64,000 nucleotides of DNA from Xiphydria camelus (GCA_963678675.1 OY783193.1:31773082-31837081), one strand, 5' to 3'; shown: positions 21,230 through 32,614, counted from the first letter of the stretch. Program-made: numbers and translations. The notes: a model not told the origin generated them from the letters alone.

Positions 21230-21427
21230 CTAATAATAAATTATAGCAGCTATATGCGAACAGCATCCTACTGTCCTACTGTCATTAGCACAGTCACAAG
21301 TAGTAGTACATCCTTGTAACTGTTCACGTTTGACTACTGCTGGGATTTTTTCTAATGGAATACCCTGTATATTTTTACACATTCGGATAGAGCGTTCTTT
21401 CACAAATACAATCATATGTGATTTCAT
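21230..21427 (-). pseudogene. SWIM-like zinc-binding fragment of a transposase-associated protein
   Basis: The 65-residue frame ends with CDCANDSRTVGCCSHIAAII: a C-x-C and C-x-H pair as in SWIM-type zinc-binding motifs that occur near the C-terminus of several invertebrate DDE transposon proteins. It lies on the opposite strand to the adjacent DDE core, so the two are rearranged or come from different insertions. Family assignment is by motif only. Confidence 0.4.
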
Positions 21428-21559
21428 GGGTGTATCTTAAATAGCAAGTAAGATATTGCCAAAAGAGTCCGACATGAGAGCAATGTGTTGAAGAAAAATT
21501 AACCTTTCGTTGCTTGGTTATGAATTTTCTATCCATTTAAGATGTTTCATTTTGACTTG

Positions 21560-22544
21560 GAACGAGAATAGCAAGTGTCGGATTATTTCCATCGGGTAAT
21601 AAAAGCCTTTGAAACTGATATTTTAAATACTCACTTTGGAATTCATGTAAAGTCTAGAAATGAATTAATCCACGAAACTGCTGACGTTGCAAAGAAGCTT
21701 TTTGATATTGGTGAATCTACATTAGCATTAATATTTGATGGAACGTATGTTAGACACGAAAAAAGTCGAACTAATGCTTATCAACGAAAATCTTATTCCG
21801 GACAAAAAAAAGTCCCACTGTGTAAACCTTTCACCATCTGCACAACAAATGGCTATATAGTTGATATAGCAGGATCATTCAACGGTACAATGAATAATGC
21901 ATCTATAATGAAAACCTTATTACATAGAAAATGCCAATAGATTAAAGTCTCTTTCGCAACATGGTGATTTCTGCTTTGTTGATCGAGGTTTTCGTGATGT
22001 TGTAGAGAATATGAAGAATCTAGGATATCGATGGCTTAGGCGCAATAGGTCGTAACCCACAATAAACACGTTATTGCGTTTTTAACGCCATTTGATTGTA
22101 ACCTTCAAAAGTATGTCCCTACAATACATCGTAAGCCTTATCTCCATTTAAAACGCTCTCTATTTTATTATTTCAAAAAATCGTATGCCCAGCGAATATT
22201 GTCACTGTGAAGTTTTTGGTGTCTCCTGTAAAATTTACTGTTTCGGGGATACGACCTATTGCGCCTAAGCCATCGATATAAGATTTTTATGCCCACTCTT
22301 AAGAGTAGTCGTGCACAATTACCAACAAAGAAGAAGTCAATTTTTCACGGTGGGTTACGAAAGTAAGGTGGGTCGTCGAGGCTATTCATGGAGCCATAGG
22401 CCAAAAATATCGACTATTAGATACATAACAAAGTAGACAACAAGTTATTACCTGTAGTAAAATCTTTGTGCCGAAGTGCTGGATTTTTAAATAATACTTT
22501 TCGAAAAAGGATAAATTCTGATCGGGTACTTGTCGACGAAATAG
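21560..22544 (+). pseudogene. DDE_4-type (ISL2EU/Harbinger-like) transposase, split by a MITE
   Basis: The first block (21575-21940) contains LIFDGTYV, with a first catalytic-type aspartate, then GYIVDIAGSFNGTMNNASI. A frameshift follows and the frame continues GDFCFVDRGFRDVVENMKN (second catalytic block). A 247-bp MITE interrupts at 22029, and MPTLKSSRAQLPTKKKS resumes after it. The tail VRWVVEAIHGAIGQKYRLL and LPVVKSLCRSAGFLNNTFRK match the third block. Several stops and shifts make it non-functional. The DDE_4/IS4-like family call is from motif order. Confidence 0.65.
22029..22275. mobile_element. Short TIR MITE in the DDE transposase
   Basis: Ends CGATGGCTTAGGCGCAATAG and its reverse complement, flanked by ATAT on both sides (22025-22028 and 22276-22279). 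One ATAT and the MITE taken out leave the GY-KIF-MPTL frame continuous, which sets the insertion boundaries. Confidence 0.7.
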
Positions 22545-23402
22545 TTAACCTTTAGAGCCCGGGGTGGTCGATATATCGACCAGCGGGTGATGAGTTCCTC
22601 ATATTTCTCAAAATTGTAAGATTATGGCCCGAAACTTGTTACTCGGGGGTTTTCGGGGTCGCTCATTACGATGCTGATGTCAAAATCGGTCTATTCTCAA
22701 ATCCAAGATGGCGAATGCAATATGGCGGATGATGAATTCTACAAATTTTTAGAATTTTTAGATTATGACCCGAAACGTGTTACTCGAGAGTTTTCGGAGT
22801 CGCTCATTACGATTCTCATATCCAAATCGATCTATATTCAAATCCAAGATGGCGAATACAATATGGCGGATGATGAATTCCAGAAATTTTTAGAAATGGA
22901 AGATTATGGCTCGAAACTTGTTACTCGGGGGTTTTCGGGGTCGCTTATTATGATGCTAATGTCCAAATCGGTCTAGTCTCAAATTCAATATGGCGGACGA
23001 TGAATTCCAGAAATTTTTAGAATTTGAAGATTATGGCTCGAAACTTGTTACTCGGGGGTTTTTTGGGTCGTTCCTTACGATGCTGATGTCCAAATCGGTC
23101 TTAAAAGTGAGATTTGCGGATAACTTTTTTTTCGTACTCTGCACATCAAAAAACGTGAGCGTTTCAACTTTGAGGCCAAAATAATAAAAATAACAAAACA
23201 GTTACTTTGGATTTGGGAATCTTGAATTTGAGAATAGACCGATTTGGACATCAGCATCGTAATGAGTGACCCCAAAAACCCCCGAGTAACAACTTTTTGA
23301 CAATAATCTTCAAATTTTAATAAACTTGTGTTATTCATCATCCGCCATCTTGGATTTGAGAATAGACCGATTTGGACACCAGCATCGTAATGAGTGACCC
23401 TG
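22545..23402. mobile_element. TTAA element family 2 with 141-bp tandem repeats (copy A)
   Basis: Left end TTAACCTTTAGAGCCCGGGG is followed by the palindrome GGTCGATATATCGACC. Then come four tandem units, starting at 22671, 22812, 22953 and 23080 (periods 141, 141, 127), and after a 110-bp spacer, inverted units to 23402. The right TTAA end is lost. Because 141 is 47 codons, one frame stays open through the repeats (MADDEFQKFLEFEDYG...), but it is repeat-derived. Each unit holds AAGATGGCG and ATATGGCGGATGATG. Confidence 0.75.
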
Positions 23403-24189
23403 TAAATAAAAAAAAATTAATAACAAAAAAATTTAATGCAAAAATATATGTACAAATGTGTACATGTGGTAAAACAATCTTTATTATTGTTTAATTAGAA
23501 TTAAAATAATGGAAAAACATCCTAGAAATATATAAATTAATCACTGAAATCAGAGGAGAGGTTAGGGTCAAATTCAGCGGAATCTGCTATTGTTTAATCG
23601 TCTTCTATATCTGCTGGGTTTTGAATACTCATAGGGAGGGGTTGCAATGGAGTATCTAGACATTATGAAAGGTCTAATACATTTCTTGAAATACTGCTCG
23701 TAAATTTTTTAGAAATTTCTCGGAAATTTAAGAAACACTCTCTTCTGAAAATAATGAAAAAACAACCTCAATGCAAAAAATCGCAAAGAAACTCAAATAT
23801 ATTCAAAAACCAGGAACATTGTCCTACAAAATAAGCTGAAAAGTAGTCTGGCATTTTTTGGCCTTCATATAAATTCAGTCCACAGAAATAACGAACATTT
23901 GTGAAATGGTGGGCCGTTTACACCGTTCACACCTATGACACTCAAAATTAAACAAAAACAACCACTATGATAATAAAAATACTATCTGTGTGATGTATGT
24001 AAAATAACACATTAATATTAACAGTCGATATAAGGTAAAGTCGGGAGAGATGGCGCACCTTTTTTTAAAGTGGTACAAAAACTATATTTGTAGGATAAGC
24101 TATACTTCATTGATAATAACAGGAAAGGAAAAGAACAGGAAAATTTCTAGTTCCCCACTTTTCGAAAAGTGAACTTTTATCAAGCCTGC
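23403..24189. other. Intergenic, possible coding debris on the minus strand
   Basis: AT-rich. A minus-strand stretch near 23540-23640 is acidic and a Cys-containing stretch near 23900 could be a worn piggyBac C-terminus, but stops and shifts prevent a call. AAAAGTGGGGAACTAGAAAT (reverse of 24137-24156) matches the 25250-25300 repeat. Confidence 0.3.
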
Positions 24190-24880
24190 CGACCATGGTT
24201 TGCGGAGAACGTTTACTGATTGGGCGCTGTTGCAGTTAGAACAAAATGCCGATTTTGGTAAATAAATCATCTTTTCAGATGAGGCGCATTTTTGCCTTAA
24301 TGGCATTGTCAGTACGCAAAATTGCCGCTTATGGTGTGAGAACAATCCCTAGCAACTAGTCAATAGGCCATTACACCCGATACAAGTTACTGTATGGTGT
24401 GGTTTGCATGTCGGCAGAATTATCGGTCCCTACTTTTTTGAGGACGCAGATGGGCATACTGCAGTAACAGTCAACGCAGAGCGCTATCGCGACATGATAA
24501 AAAACTTTCTTTAGCCTGCAATTGATGTTGGAGACTTGGAACAGAAGTGGTTTCAACAGGACGGCGCAACATCGCTCACTGCCCGAGACAATGAATTTAT
24601 TGAAAGAGCGTTTTGAGGAGCGAATAATTTCGCGACATATAGTCCTATCAACTGGCCGCCAAGGTCGTGCGATCTTACGCCCCTGGACTTTTTTTCTTTG
24701 GGGATATGTAAAGTCATTGGTGTACACTAACAATCCTCAAACCAGCGACGACTTAAAAGTCAACATCATCCGAGTTATTCACGAAATTTAGCCCAACTTG
24801 TTGGAAAAAAGTTATTGAAAATTGGGTTCGTCGTCTAAACGTCTGCCGCCGCAGCTGAGGTGGCTATCTTAATGACGTCT
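24190..24880 (+). pseudogene. Tc1/mariner-superfamily transposase, heavily decayed
   Basis: In pieces across frames: FSDEAHFCLNG (first catalytic aspartate), TVWCGLHVGRIIGPYFFED, WFQQDGATSLTARD (second), then INWPPRSCDLTPLDFFLWGY-like residues spanning a shift (third), and VKSLVYTNNPQTSDDLK. At least four stops and two frameshifts. Nearly the whole catalytic core is represented, without terminal repeats. Same broad family as 8145-8492. Confidence 0.75.
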
Positions 24881-25904
24881 TATTCAAAACATAATGTTAT
24901 GTAATATACTACAAAATGAAAAATAAATCATAGGAACATATCAATTCGTTTTCATTTTATAGCAATTTGAAGTTACTTATATGATTCTTATTGGTAGACT
25001 CTTTACTATTGCATGTTTCTTTAATGTCCGTAAGAACCATGCGTCATATACGATGCCTTCAAAGGACCAAAATGTTTCCTTCGACTAGTACAAATAGGTA
25101 CAAGAGTCGAAATATTGATTTTCTAAATTCGGCATTACGTCGGTCCGGTCAGTTATGGAAACGTTAGAATTCCGAGGAAACTGTACCACTTTTATCTACT
25201 TCTCTTAATGGTACAATGATGTGGGCAGTTAGTACAATGTAGTACAACCTCGAAAAGTTCACTTAAAAAATTGGGGGTTAGAAATTTTCCTGTTTTTCTC
25301 ATTTTTCGTGAGAACCGTGCATTGTACGCGATACCTTCAAAGGAGTAAAGTGCTTCATTTTGACTAATACAAATTAGATTAACAGTCGAAATATTGATTT
25401 TCCAAATTTGGCATCAAGTCAGTCCGGTCAGTTATGGAAATATTGGAATTCCGAGGAAACGGTGCAACTTTGACCTACTTTTCTTAATGGTACAATGATG
25501 TAGGCGATTAGTATAATATAGTATAATCGAGAAAAGTTCGTTTCTCGAAAAGTGGGGGCCGACTATTTGATTATTTATTTTAAGATTTTATGAACGACCC
25601 ACGATCTTTATCAAATTAAATCTAATACAATGATCGGTACAATGGTCGGTACAACTAATATAACATAGTACAACCGAGAAAACTTTAATTTTCGCAAAGT
25701 GGAGGCCAGCAATTTATCTATTTTCATCTTTTTAGAGGATCTAAGCATATTGTAAACTTGAATCTAATTGTATAATATTTAGTACAACTAGTACAATGTG
25801 GTACAACCAAAACATTTTCATTTTTCGAAAATGGGGGAGGGGCAATGTAAATACATGCATTTTATGAAATTGCAGAAATTTTGTGCTTCATTTTTAAAAA
25901 CTAA
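24881..25904. repeat. Diverged direct repeats (TAGTACAA-rich units)
   Basis: Two blocks of about 280 bp (25020-25300 and 25300-25560) share CGAAATATTGATTTTC, GGTCAGTTATGGAAA and AATTCCGAGGAAAC. Shorter units follow at about 25560-25730 and 25730-25850, each ending in TAGTACAAYY...GAAAAGTGGGGG. An inverted relative lies at 24050-24180 and a last piece at 27925-27990, so the pogo-like element was inserted in this array. Confidence 0.6.
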
Positions 25905-26425
25905 TATGGGAGAGTAGTCTATAGTGGAACAGTTCTCATTTTTTGGTTCCAGAGTGTTTATTATTTGTTGTTTTTAATGATTCAAAGTCTCAATTAATTA
26001 GTCCAGGTATGTCTTAATTGGATACAGGTGGATTACGGGATAAGTTGAAAGATCAACGGGTATTCGCCCTTTGACCCAGTATGAACCACTTGTCCCAGCA
26101 TAGACCACCCATGGTCCTTAGTGGGACGCATATAGGTCTATACTGGGACATCCAGTTTTATTTTAAGATTTATACTACGAATTAGGTATAGGTTGCTTAA
26201 AAACATTTTTTAATATCAAACTTTTATTGAGGTAAGTTCCAACACAAAAAATGAACAAATTACTAACTAATTAATACCTACATGTTACATTCCGAAAAAT
26301 CGAGTTGAAATTGTAGTTGGCAAGCGGACCGTTTGGTAGCTTTTATTGCAGATGGTTTTGGTAATATTTTTACAATATTTTCTGGTGCGATTGTATCAAC
26401 ATTCTCTTCTGCTGGGTATACAAAG

Positions 26426-26707
26426 CTATTGCCCACAACTTTTTTTAAGGAATAAAATAGTATATTTATCTTGTTCGTACGCCTCTACGCAACCAGCAAA
26501 ATAGCGGAAACTTTTCTTAGTAGCATACCGAACTATAACAAAGTCTCCCATATTGACTTCTTGGCCCACATCATCATCGTTTTCATCACAATAGCTTACC
26601 GAATAAATCCACCATAAACGATTTTTAGAAACAGACGATTTTTCTATAACGCAAAAAGCACTATCTCTTTCTTTTGTTTTGTTAGCGAATACTAATGGGG
26701 ACATCAT
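26426..26707 (-). pseudogene. C-terminal tail domain of a DDE transposase-like protein
   Basis: The 93-residue frame has MGDFVIVRYATKKSFRYFAG and YTILFLKKSCG, a small beta-rich tail seen at the C-terminus of many invertebrate pogo/Tigger-type proteins. The frame degenerates past 26426, where QFCIPS-like continuation needs a shift. The DDE core is not recognisable upstream. Confidence 0.45.
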
Positions 26708-26754
26708 AACAAAACTTCTGCAAATTTTAATTTCGAAAAATTATATTTCTCGAA

Positions 26755-26858
26755 TACAGAGTGTCCCAGAAAATTCACGCCAGCGTACCTGGGTTGCATA
26801 TCGGTATACCGCTGGCGTACCCAGGTACGCTGGCGTGAATTTTCTGGGACACTCTGTA
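26755..26858. mobile_element. Miniature mariner-type hairpin (104 bp)
   Basis: TACAGAGTGTCCCAGAAAAT and its reverse complement are bounded by TA. The interior GGTATACCGCTGGCGTACCC makes a second small palindrome. Its CACGCCAGCGTA box is shared with the larger snapback at 11148-11500. Confidence 0.8.
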
Positions 26859-28140
26859 TATAACAAAAACAAAACTGGATTTATTTGGTTTTCCTAAGAA
26901 CTTTATTAACAAACATTAATAAAAACATTCTTATAAGTATTAATGGAAACATAGAAACTGTATGTCGTTAACAAAACTTGAAACTTTGTTAATAAACAAA
27001 AACTGTTCATTAATATTTAAAAAAATATAAAGTATTAAAAACCTGTACTTTACAGATTAAAAAATAATAATAAAAGTTTATAATGCCGAATTAAACAAAA
27101 AGTTGCTATTGCAGATTTGCTAACTTCCGATTGGGCCTCAAAGCGGATCTATTCGGTTTTTCACGAAAACATTAATTTAGACCCTGAAGTCCATAAGGAT
27201 TTATTTAATTTTTCTCAGTAGTAGGTAGTTTATATTATGTACTTTAACAAAGTGAGTCGATATCAGCTGCTAACTCAATTTTCATAAAAAGTGGATTTAT
27301 TCGGTTTTGCTCCAAAGCTCCTCAATTAATGCTTCACTTAGATGGCAATAATATCAAGCGGTGTGAACCGTTGTGTCAAATTCCGTCCATCGTGCGACGG
27401 AACATCCAACTTAAAATATCTAAGCCTTTTAAGTGAATTCTATGTTCAAACTAGCATAGTTTACGAGTGTCCAACTAAATACCATTTCATTGCATTGTCC
27501 CACTATGAACCATACCAAAATGTCCCACTATGAACCAGGTTCACAAATATTACATTATTGTTAATTTCCTACACTAGGCAACACACAATACGCCAAGTTG
27601 TGTTTTGTCTAATTATACCTTTATACCATAGCCTCAAACCGGCATAAGCAACATTTTAAAAATATATCAACCAAAAGAGCTACCTACATAATACTGCATA
27701 ATCAAAATCAGAAATTGAAACTATAACTTACCATTTTTTCTTAAAAGTACCATTTATAGACAACTGTTTCCCACAAATTAAGAAAAAAATGGCTACACAA
27801 AATCAACATAAACAGTAGCACATGATAAGATTACTTGTTACTAAAAGCTAACTTTTACAGAGTTGCCACGTCTTTTGTCCCAGTATGAACCACATCCCAC
27901 TATAGACCATTCTCCACTACAGCACAATATGTTACAAAACTAGTACAATACGGTACAAACTCAGTTTTTCGAATTTTCTCTAAGTGGGGAGCTAACTTCA
28001 AACACATGCTTGTCTCTCGTATCCGACTGGAAAATGTACGACAGATAAACTCTTATGTGTATACTCGAGTTATTTAATCGGCGTTCTCACTCAATCGCAT
28101 GATTTCTATGTGGGGTATACAGCCAGTGACCATATCCATA

Positions 28141-28312
28141 CCTTAGTTTTAATAGATCATATCCCACATTCAGATCATTATCCAGGAGAGGATAAAAACG
28201 TTTGTTATGCCTTAGAATAATTGTTATAACGATTACTCTAAAGAATAACAAACGTTTTTATCGTTTCCTGGATAATTGTCTGAATGTGGGATACGACCTA
28301 TTAAAACTGAGG
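28141..28312. mobile_element. Hairpin MITE (CCTTAGTTTTAATAG end)
   Basis: CCTTAGTTTTAATAGATCAT pairs with sequence ending at 28312. The arms run through ATCCCACATTCAG and GATAAAAACGTTTGTTAT. About 170 bp and almost fully palindromic. Confidence 0.75.
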
Positions 28313-28561
28313 GGCAGACTTTCAAAAAGCATTGTGTCCATTTTCAGGAGAGGCCAAAAACTGCCCTTCTTTTAGGAAATAACATTGAGCTTTCAAACTT
28401 ATGCAAGAAATTGCGAAAAAATATATTATATTATATTTTATATTTTTTTTCGCAATTTATTCGTGCATAAGTTTGAAAACTTAATGTTATTTCCTAAAAG
28501 GAGGGCAGTTTTTGGCCTCTCCTGAAAATGGACAAAATGCTTTTTGGAAGTCTGCTCCTCA
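28308..28561. mobile_element. Hairpin MITE (TGAGGGGCAGACTT end)
   Basis: TGAGGAGCAGACTTCCAAAA (reverse of the right arm) and TGAGGGGCAGACTTTCAAAA (left arm) are paired. The arms also share TTTCAGGAGAGGCCAAAAAC and AGGAAATAACATT. It overlaps the last bases of the preceding hairpin, so it inserted at that element's tip. Confidence 0.75.
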
Positions 28562-29534
28562 ACTAATGTATCGATATATGCCTGATACATTATGTACTGC
28601 ACGGAAAATACAGGGTGTCCGTAAAGTATGGAAACGGTTGAATATCTCGAAAAGTACGCTTCAGAACGGGAAACGAAAAAATACGTATCCGATATTTTTT
28701 TTAAAAACTATCAAATGATACCAAGATTGATCCCACACCCCAACCCCTGTGGGTGGGGCAGGGGGAAGCTTCAAAATCTTAAATAGGAACCCCCACTTTT
28801 GATTGCATATTCGCATTCTACATTAAAAACTACATAACTTTTATTTGAAACATTTTTTTCGATTCGTGGCAGATGGCGCTATAATCGACGAAATTCAATT
28901 TTTTCGATTTTTGCAATTGAGAGTCGATTTATTCGATTCTGCAATACAATTGCGATAGAAATTTACATTTTTTATTCTCATACTTGATATTTTTGTTAAA
29001 AATTTAATTTAGTTTTGCAAATTTGAAGTGCAGATGCGTTCTGTACCTGGAATTCCCCCGGCGGACGGTATATTCCGGGAATGGTAGCTATTCTTTCACT
29101 AGTAGTCCGTTTTAATGATATCCGTTAACCTGAGTACACGTAAACAGGTACCGCTAATTGCCGGGCCTTCCGGACCCTCGAACCTCGATGTACCGTATGT
29201 ATCATGCCAAATTAACCCTCGTACGTCCCTCGGGTCTATAATGACCCACAGCGTTCAATATCGATAAGTTATTATTATGCCTTTATAGATAATCTTCTGA
29301 AATTTTTAGACATTGTTTCTTTCTTATAACGATAATTTTTCATGATGGAAATAAGCATGTAATTATGTAATTTTGTCGACTACAAAAAATTGCACGTATA
29401 AGGTCTTCGGGTCATATATGACCCATACTGTAGAATATTTTGTTATTTGTATTCAGGTACCATTTGTAGTCAATGTACCATTTTTCTTATATTATGCAGT
29501 TTCCAGTGATTTCATAATACTTCAGACAAATTTT

Positions 29535-29996
29535 TTAAAGTGTACGTAGTTTGTTTGCTGAATGACCATGCATGTAGAGACGGAGTACGGACGTGGTCAT
29601 TCCTGCTCTGCTCGGTTCTCCTGTAGGTATCTCTCCAAGTAGTGCGAGGAGTGTCTGTCTGATGGTATTAGCGTATATAATACCACCCATTACAATCGAA
29701 AGATCGAGAAATTTTTCAAATTTATCTTTTGTGAGAGGACGCCATTTCTTCATATGAGAATTTTCAACCTGATGATTTTGAGTTTCATAACGATTCGTCT
29801 CCTCTATAATTCTTTCAAGCAGACGAGAATCAAAAAAATAATTGAAATAATCGATTGGACTATTTCCCAATATAAAGATTTTCGGATTTATTTCGGAGCT
29901 ACCTTCGAAATCTTTGATTGATGGGTAAAAATACGGGTACTTGTACTTTTGGTTCGGATTCGCCACTAGTCCAAGCTTCATTTTCAGCCATTGCAT
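29535..29996 (-). pseudogene. piggyBac transposase fragment (153 aa frame)
   Basis: Contains DYFNYFFDSRLLERIIEETN and KWRPLTKDKFEKFLDLSIVM. These are the N-terminal helical region and the start of the DDE_Tnp_1_7 domain of piggyBac transposases (phi-x-xFL-phi-phi-phi-xMG). It then diverges into TIRQTLLALLGEIPTGEPSR-type sequence, with no catalytic aspartates seen. Roughly a quarter of the usual 570-600 residues. Confidence 0.75.
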
Positions 29997-30134
29997 TGTT
30001 GGATACTACTGTATCAATACAACCGTAAAGAACAGGCGAGCGAGGCAGGCTTATAGATTGCGCGGAGCGTTGCGTTTGCGCGAACGAATTCGCTATACGC
30101 CACCTATAAGGCTTTTCGCGTATACCGTGTCATC

Positions 30135-30696
30135 ATTCACCATATTGTATTCGCCATTTTTGATTTGAGACTAGACTGATTTGGACATCAGTATCGTAAT
30201 AAGCGACCCCGAAAACCCCTCGAGTAACAAGTTTCGGGCCATGATTTTCAAATTTTTAAGATTTCTGGAATTCATCATCCGCCATCTTGGATTTGAGAAT
30301 AGACCAATTTGGACATCAGCATCGTAATGAGCCATACAAAAAACCCCTGAGCAACAAGTTTCGGGCCATAATCTTCAAATTCTAAATATTTCTGGAATTC
30401 ATCATCCGCCATATTGCATTCGCCATCTTGAATTTGAGAATAGAGCGATTTGGATATCAGCATCGTAATGAGCGACCCAAAAAACCCCCGAGTAACAAGT
30501 TTTGAGCGATAATCTTTCCTGCCAAATTTTTTCCACTGGATCCAAAGTCGATTTTGCCCTGCGTCCGGGGTGGTCGATATATCGACCAGCAGTTAGATCG
30601 GGGCCTCCAAATAGGAAATTATTGACTTTATTTATAAATTTTACGTTTAAAAAGTCGATTTTAACTGAAATTTCCCCAGGCTCTAAAGGTTAATAT
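30135..30696. mobile_element. TTAA element family 2 (copy B, left-truncated)
   Basis: All repeat units here are in the inverted orientation (CATCCGCCATCTTGGATTTG, ACCCCCGAGTAACAAG). The right end has GGTGGTCGATATATCGACC and GGCTCTAAAGGTTAA. Left TTAA missing. It is nested within the family 1 piggyBac-type element. Confidence 0.65.
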
Positions 30697-31647
30697 ATAC
30701 GAGTACATACATCCTACCCTTGGGTCATATATGACCCGAAGGACTTAAGTGTAAGTATAAATGAGGGCCGTACGAGGGTTAAACAAGCAGATATACCGAC
30801 ATTGCCGAAACTTTACCGACGGTCAAGAATTTTATAGTTAGAGTTGGCTTGAGAAGAGTGCGCTGTGTGTGCTGCGTGAGAGCGAAAAGTGTCAAACGTC
30901 TGATTTCCCGATAGCTGTCAATTCGGAAAATCGAAGTATCGAATAATAGACGAAACACTTCGATCTCTTGAATTAACAGCTATCGGGAAATCAGACGTTT
31001 GACACTTTTCGCTCTCACGCAGCACACACAGCGTACTCTTCTCAAGCCAACTCTAACTATAAAATTCTTGACCGTCGGTAAAGTTTCGGCAATGTCGGTA
31101 ATTCTGCTTGTTTAATTTGGCATGATACATACGGTATTCCGAAAGGGATTATCCTTGAGTAATTAGCTTATTTCCTCTAACGGAACTTAGTGCGTCACGG
31201 GGAATTCCAGGTACAGAACGCATCTGAACTTCAAATTTGCAAAACTAAATTAAATTTTTAACAAAAATATCAAGTATGAGAATAAAAAATGTAAATTTCT
31301 ATCGCAATTGTATTGCAGAATCGAATAAATCGACTCTCAATTGCAAAAACCGAAAAAATTGAATTTCGTCGATTATAGCGCCATCTGCCATGAATCGAAA
31401 AAAATGTTTCAAATAAAAGTTATGTAGTTTTTAATGTAGAATGCGAATATGCAATCAAAAGTGGGGGTTCCTATTTAAGATTTTGAAGCTTCCCCCTGCC
31501 TCACCCACAGGGGTTGGGGTGTGGGATCAATCTTGGTATCATTTGATAGTTTTTAAAAAAATATCAGATACGTATTTTTTCGTTTCCCGTTCTGAAGCGT
31601 ACTTTTCGAGATATTCAACCGTTTCCATACTTTATGGACACCCTGTA

Positions 31648-32614
31648 TATTTTCGCTTCAGGACATATTAAACCTTAATATTAAGTCGAGTCCCGGTGAA
31701 TCTATTTACCATCTCGCGTTACGGCAAAAGAATCTTTAATTACGTTCAATCGCCTGCACTGAGGAAAATAATTTGCCGATCCAAGCGAAGCGTGGCTCCC
31801 GACAAGGCAGCCTTGGATTGGTTGGATACATTTAGATTTATGGCGTGTTGGATCTAAACGATCAACTTCTTCTACCAAAATTTATCTTTATAAAATCGTT
31901 CAGCAACAATCAAGTAATGTATTGGACACTTAAAAATGCCATAAATGCAATTCAAACAAAAATTTTAGTTTGTTTATAATAGTCATGAATATGGCCGAAA
32001 TCGCCCATTTACGTACATTTAACTTCAAGTATCTCAAAAGGTGCCATCGCGCGTGCGTGTGTGTGTGAATCTTAGGAAAAATTCAGTTTTAATTTCTTTA
32101 TTCTTCGTGAAATAATTCGAGAAACGTTTCACGAATCGTGGAAGTAATTTATACCTAGGTGATTCCTTGTAACCCTACTTTAAACACAGAAACTTAACTT
32201 TTCAATTGTCCTCGCAAATTCTTCAAAGTACGCGAAGTTTCGTGCACCTCATAAAGACACTAACTCGAAACGACAGCTTCCTTGAATAGCTGCAAATTTT
32301 AACAAACTTCCGTTCTCCTTGAGTCCGCCGTGATATAATGAATTCTGAAAGAGAGTAAGCGTGGAGCCGGTGCACCATATATATATACCGCGGTTATCCA
32401 TTTACGACCAATCACGGAAAGCCCACGCAGAATATACGGACGTGCGCGCAAATGGTAACGATGACAAATGTATCCTAATTCTTGTCCGCAGAGGACATGC
32501 TCCTGTCTCCAGTTCGTGCGAGGAGATTGTGAAGTAGATGCTCTCTCGGTGTCGAATACTGGTTGTCTAATCAACGAAATTCTCCGACGCGCTTTGGATT
32601 TGGGTCAAGGGACC
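31648..32614. other. Upstream region of the VWC gene
   Basis: No transposon ends recognised. The last 250 bp is GC-richer and precedes the first coding exon; likely promoter and 5' UTR. Short frames on both strands lack features. Confidence 0.4.
32378..32387 (+). promoter_or_regulatory. Possible TATA element of the VWC gene
   Basis: TATATATATA lies about 230 bp upstream of the proposed start codon, within a GC-richer block. Whether it is used is not shown by sequence. Confidence 0.25.

Larger units (their letters stand above)
25905..27919. mobile_element. pogo/Tigger-like element with repeated subterminal boxes
   Basis: Ends GGGAGAGTAGTCTATAGTGG and the reverse of CCACTATAGACCATTCTCC are bounded by TA. 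The box GTCCCACTATGAACC, with close variants, occurs at least seven times within both ends (around 26080, 26100, 26130, 26150, 27500, 27520, 27880). A C-terminal transposase piece is on the minus strand (26426-26707). Class is inferred from the TA target and that domain. Confidence 0.55.
29212..30782. mobile_element. piggyBac-type element, family 1 (TTAA target)
   Basis: TTAACCCTCGTACGTCCCTC and the reverse of GGCCGTACGAGGGTTAA define the ends, with TTAA on both sides. The palindrome GGGTCATATATGACCC is present near both ends (29412, 30723). A minus-strand transposase fragment (29535-29996) and a piece of TTAA family 2 (30135-30696) lie inside. Truncated, non-autonomous. Confidence 0.85.
29191..31136. 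mobile_element. Palindromic MITE, TACCGTATGT-end type II (copy 2, interrupted)
   Basis: TACCGTATGTATCATGCCAA (29191) and the reverse (to 31136) match 3049-3430 closely; the loop orientation is reversed. It is split at TTAA (29212-30782) by a piggyBac-type element just 21 bp inside its left end. Confidence 0.85.
28609..31647. mobile_element. Outer mariner-type snapback of a four-level nest
   Basis: Ends TACAGGGTGTCCGTAAAGTA and the reverse of ACTTTATGGACACCCTGTA, TA-bounded. Arms of about 450 bp (28609-29060, 31195-31647) are nearly identical in reverse, including CCCCAACCCCTGTGGGTG and GTACAGAACGCATCTG-type words. A type II MITE sits in its loop. Excluding insertions the element is about 1.1 kb; non-coding. 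Confidence 0.8.

Noticed and set aside
22671..22976. Protein with repeated MADDEFQKFLEFEDYG units
   Set aside because: It arises from the 141-bp non-coding repeat unit; units elsewhere are interrupted or inverted and there is no gene context. Kept only as a question about selection.
23540..23990. Possible piggyBac C-terminus on the minus strand
   Set aside because: Cysteine spacing is suggestive, but stops and shifts and lack of RRC-type context make it too weak.
32299..32574. 91-residue minus-strand frame upstream of the VWC gene
   Set aside because: No domain, overlaps the likely promoter and 5' UTR of the VWC gene, and splice sites are not evident.
32468..32614. In-frame upstream ATG for the VWC gene
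   Set aside because: It would place 49 residues without signal-peptide character before a clear signal sequence.
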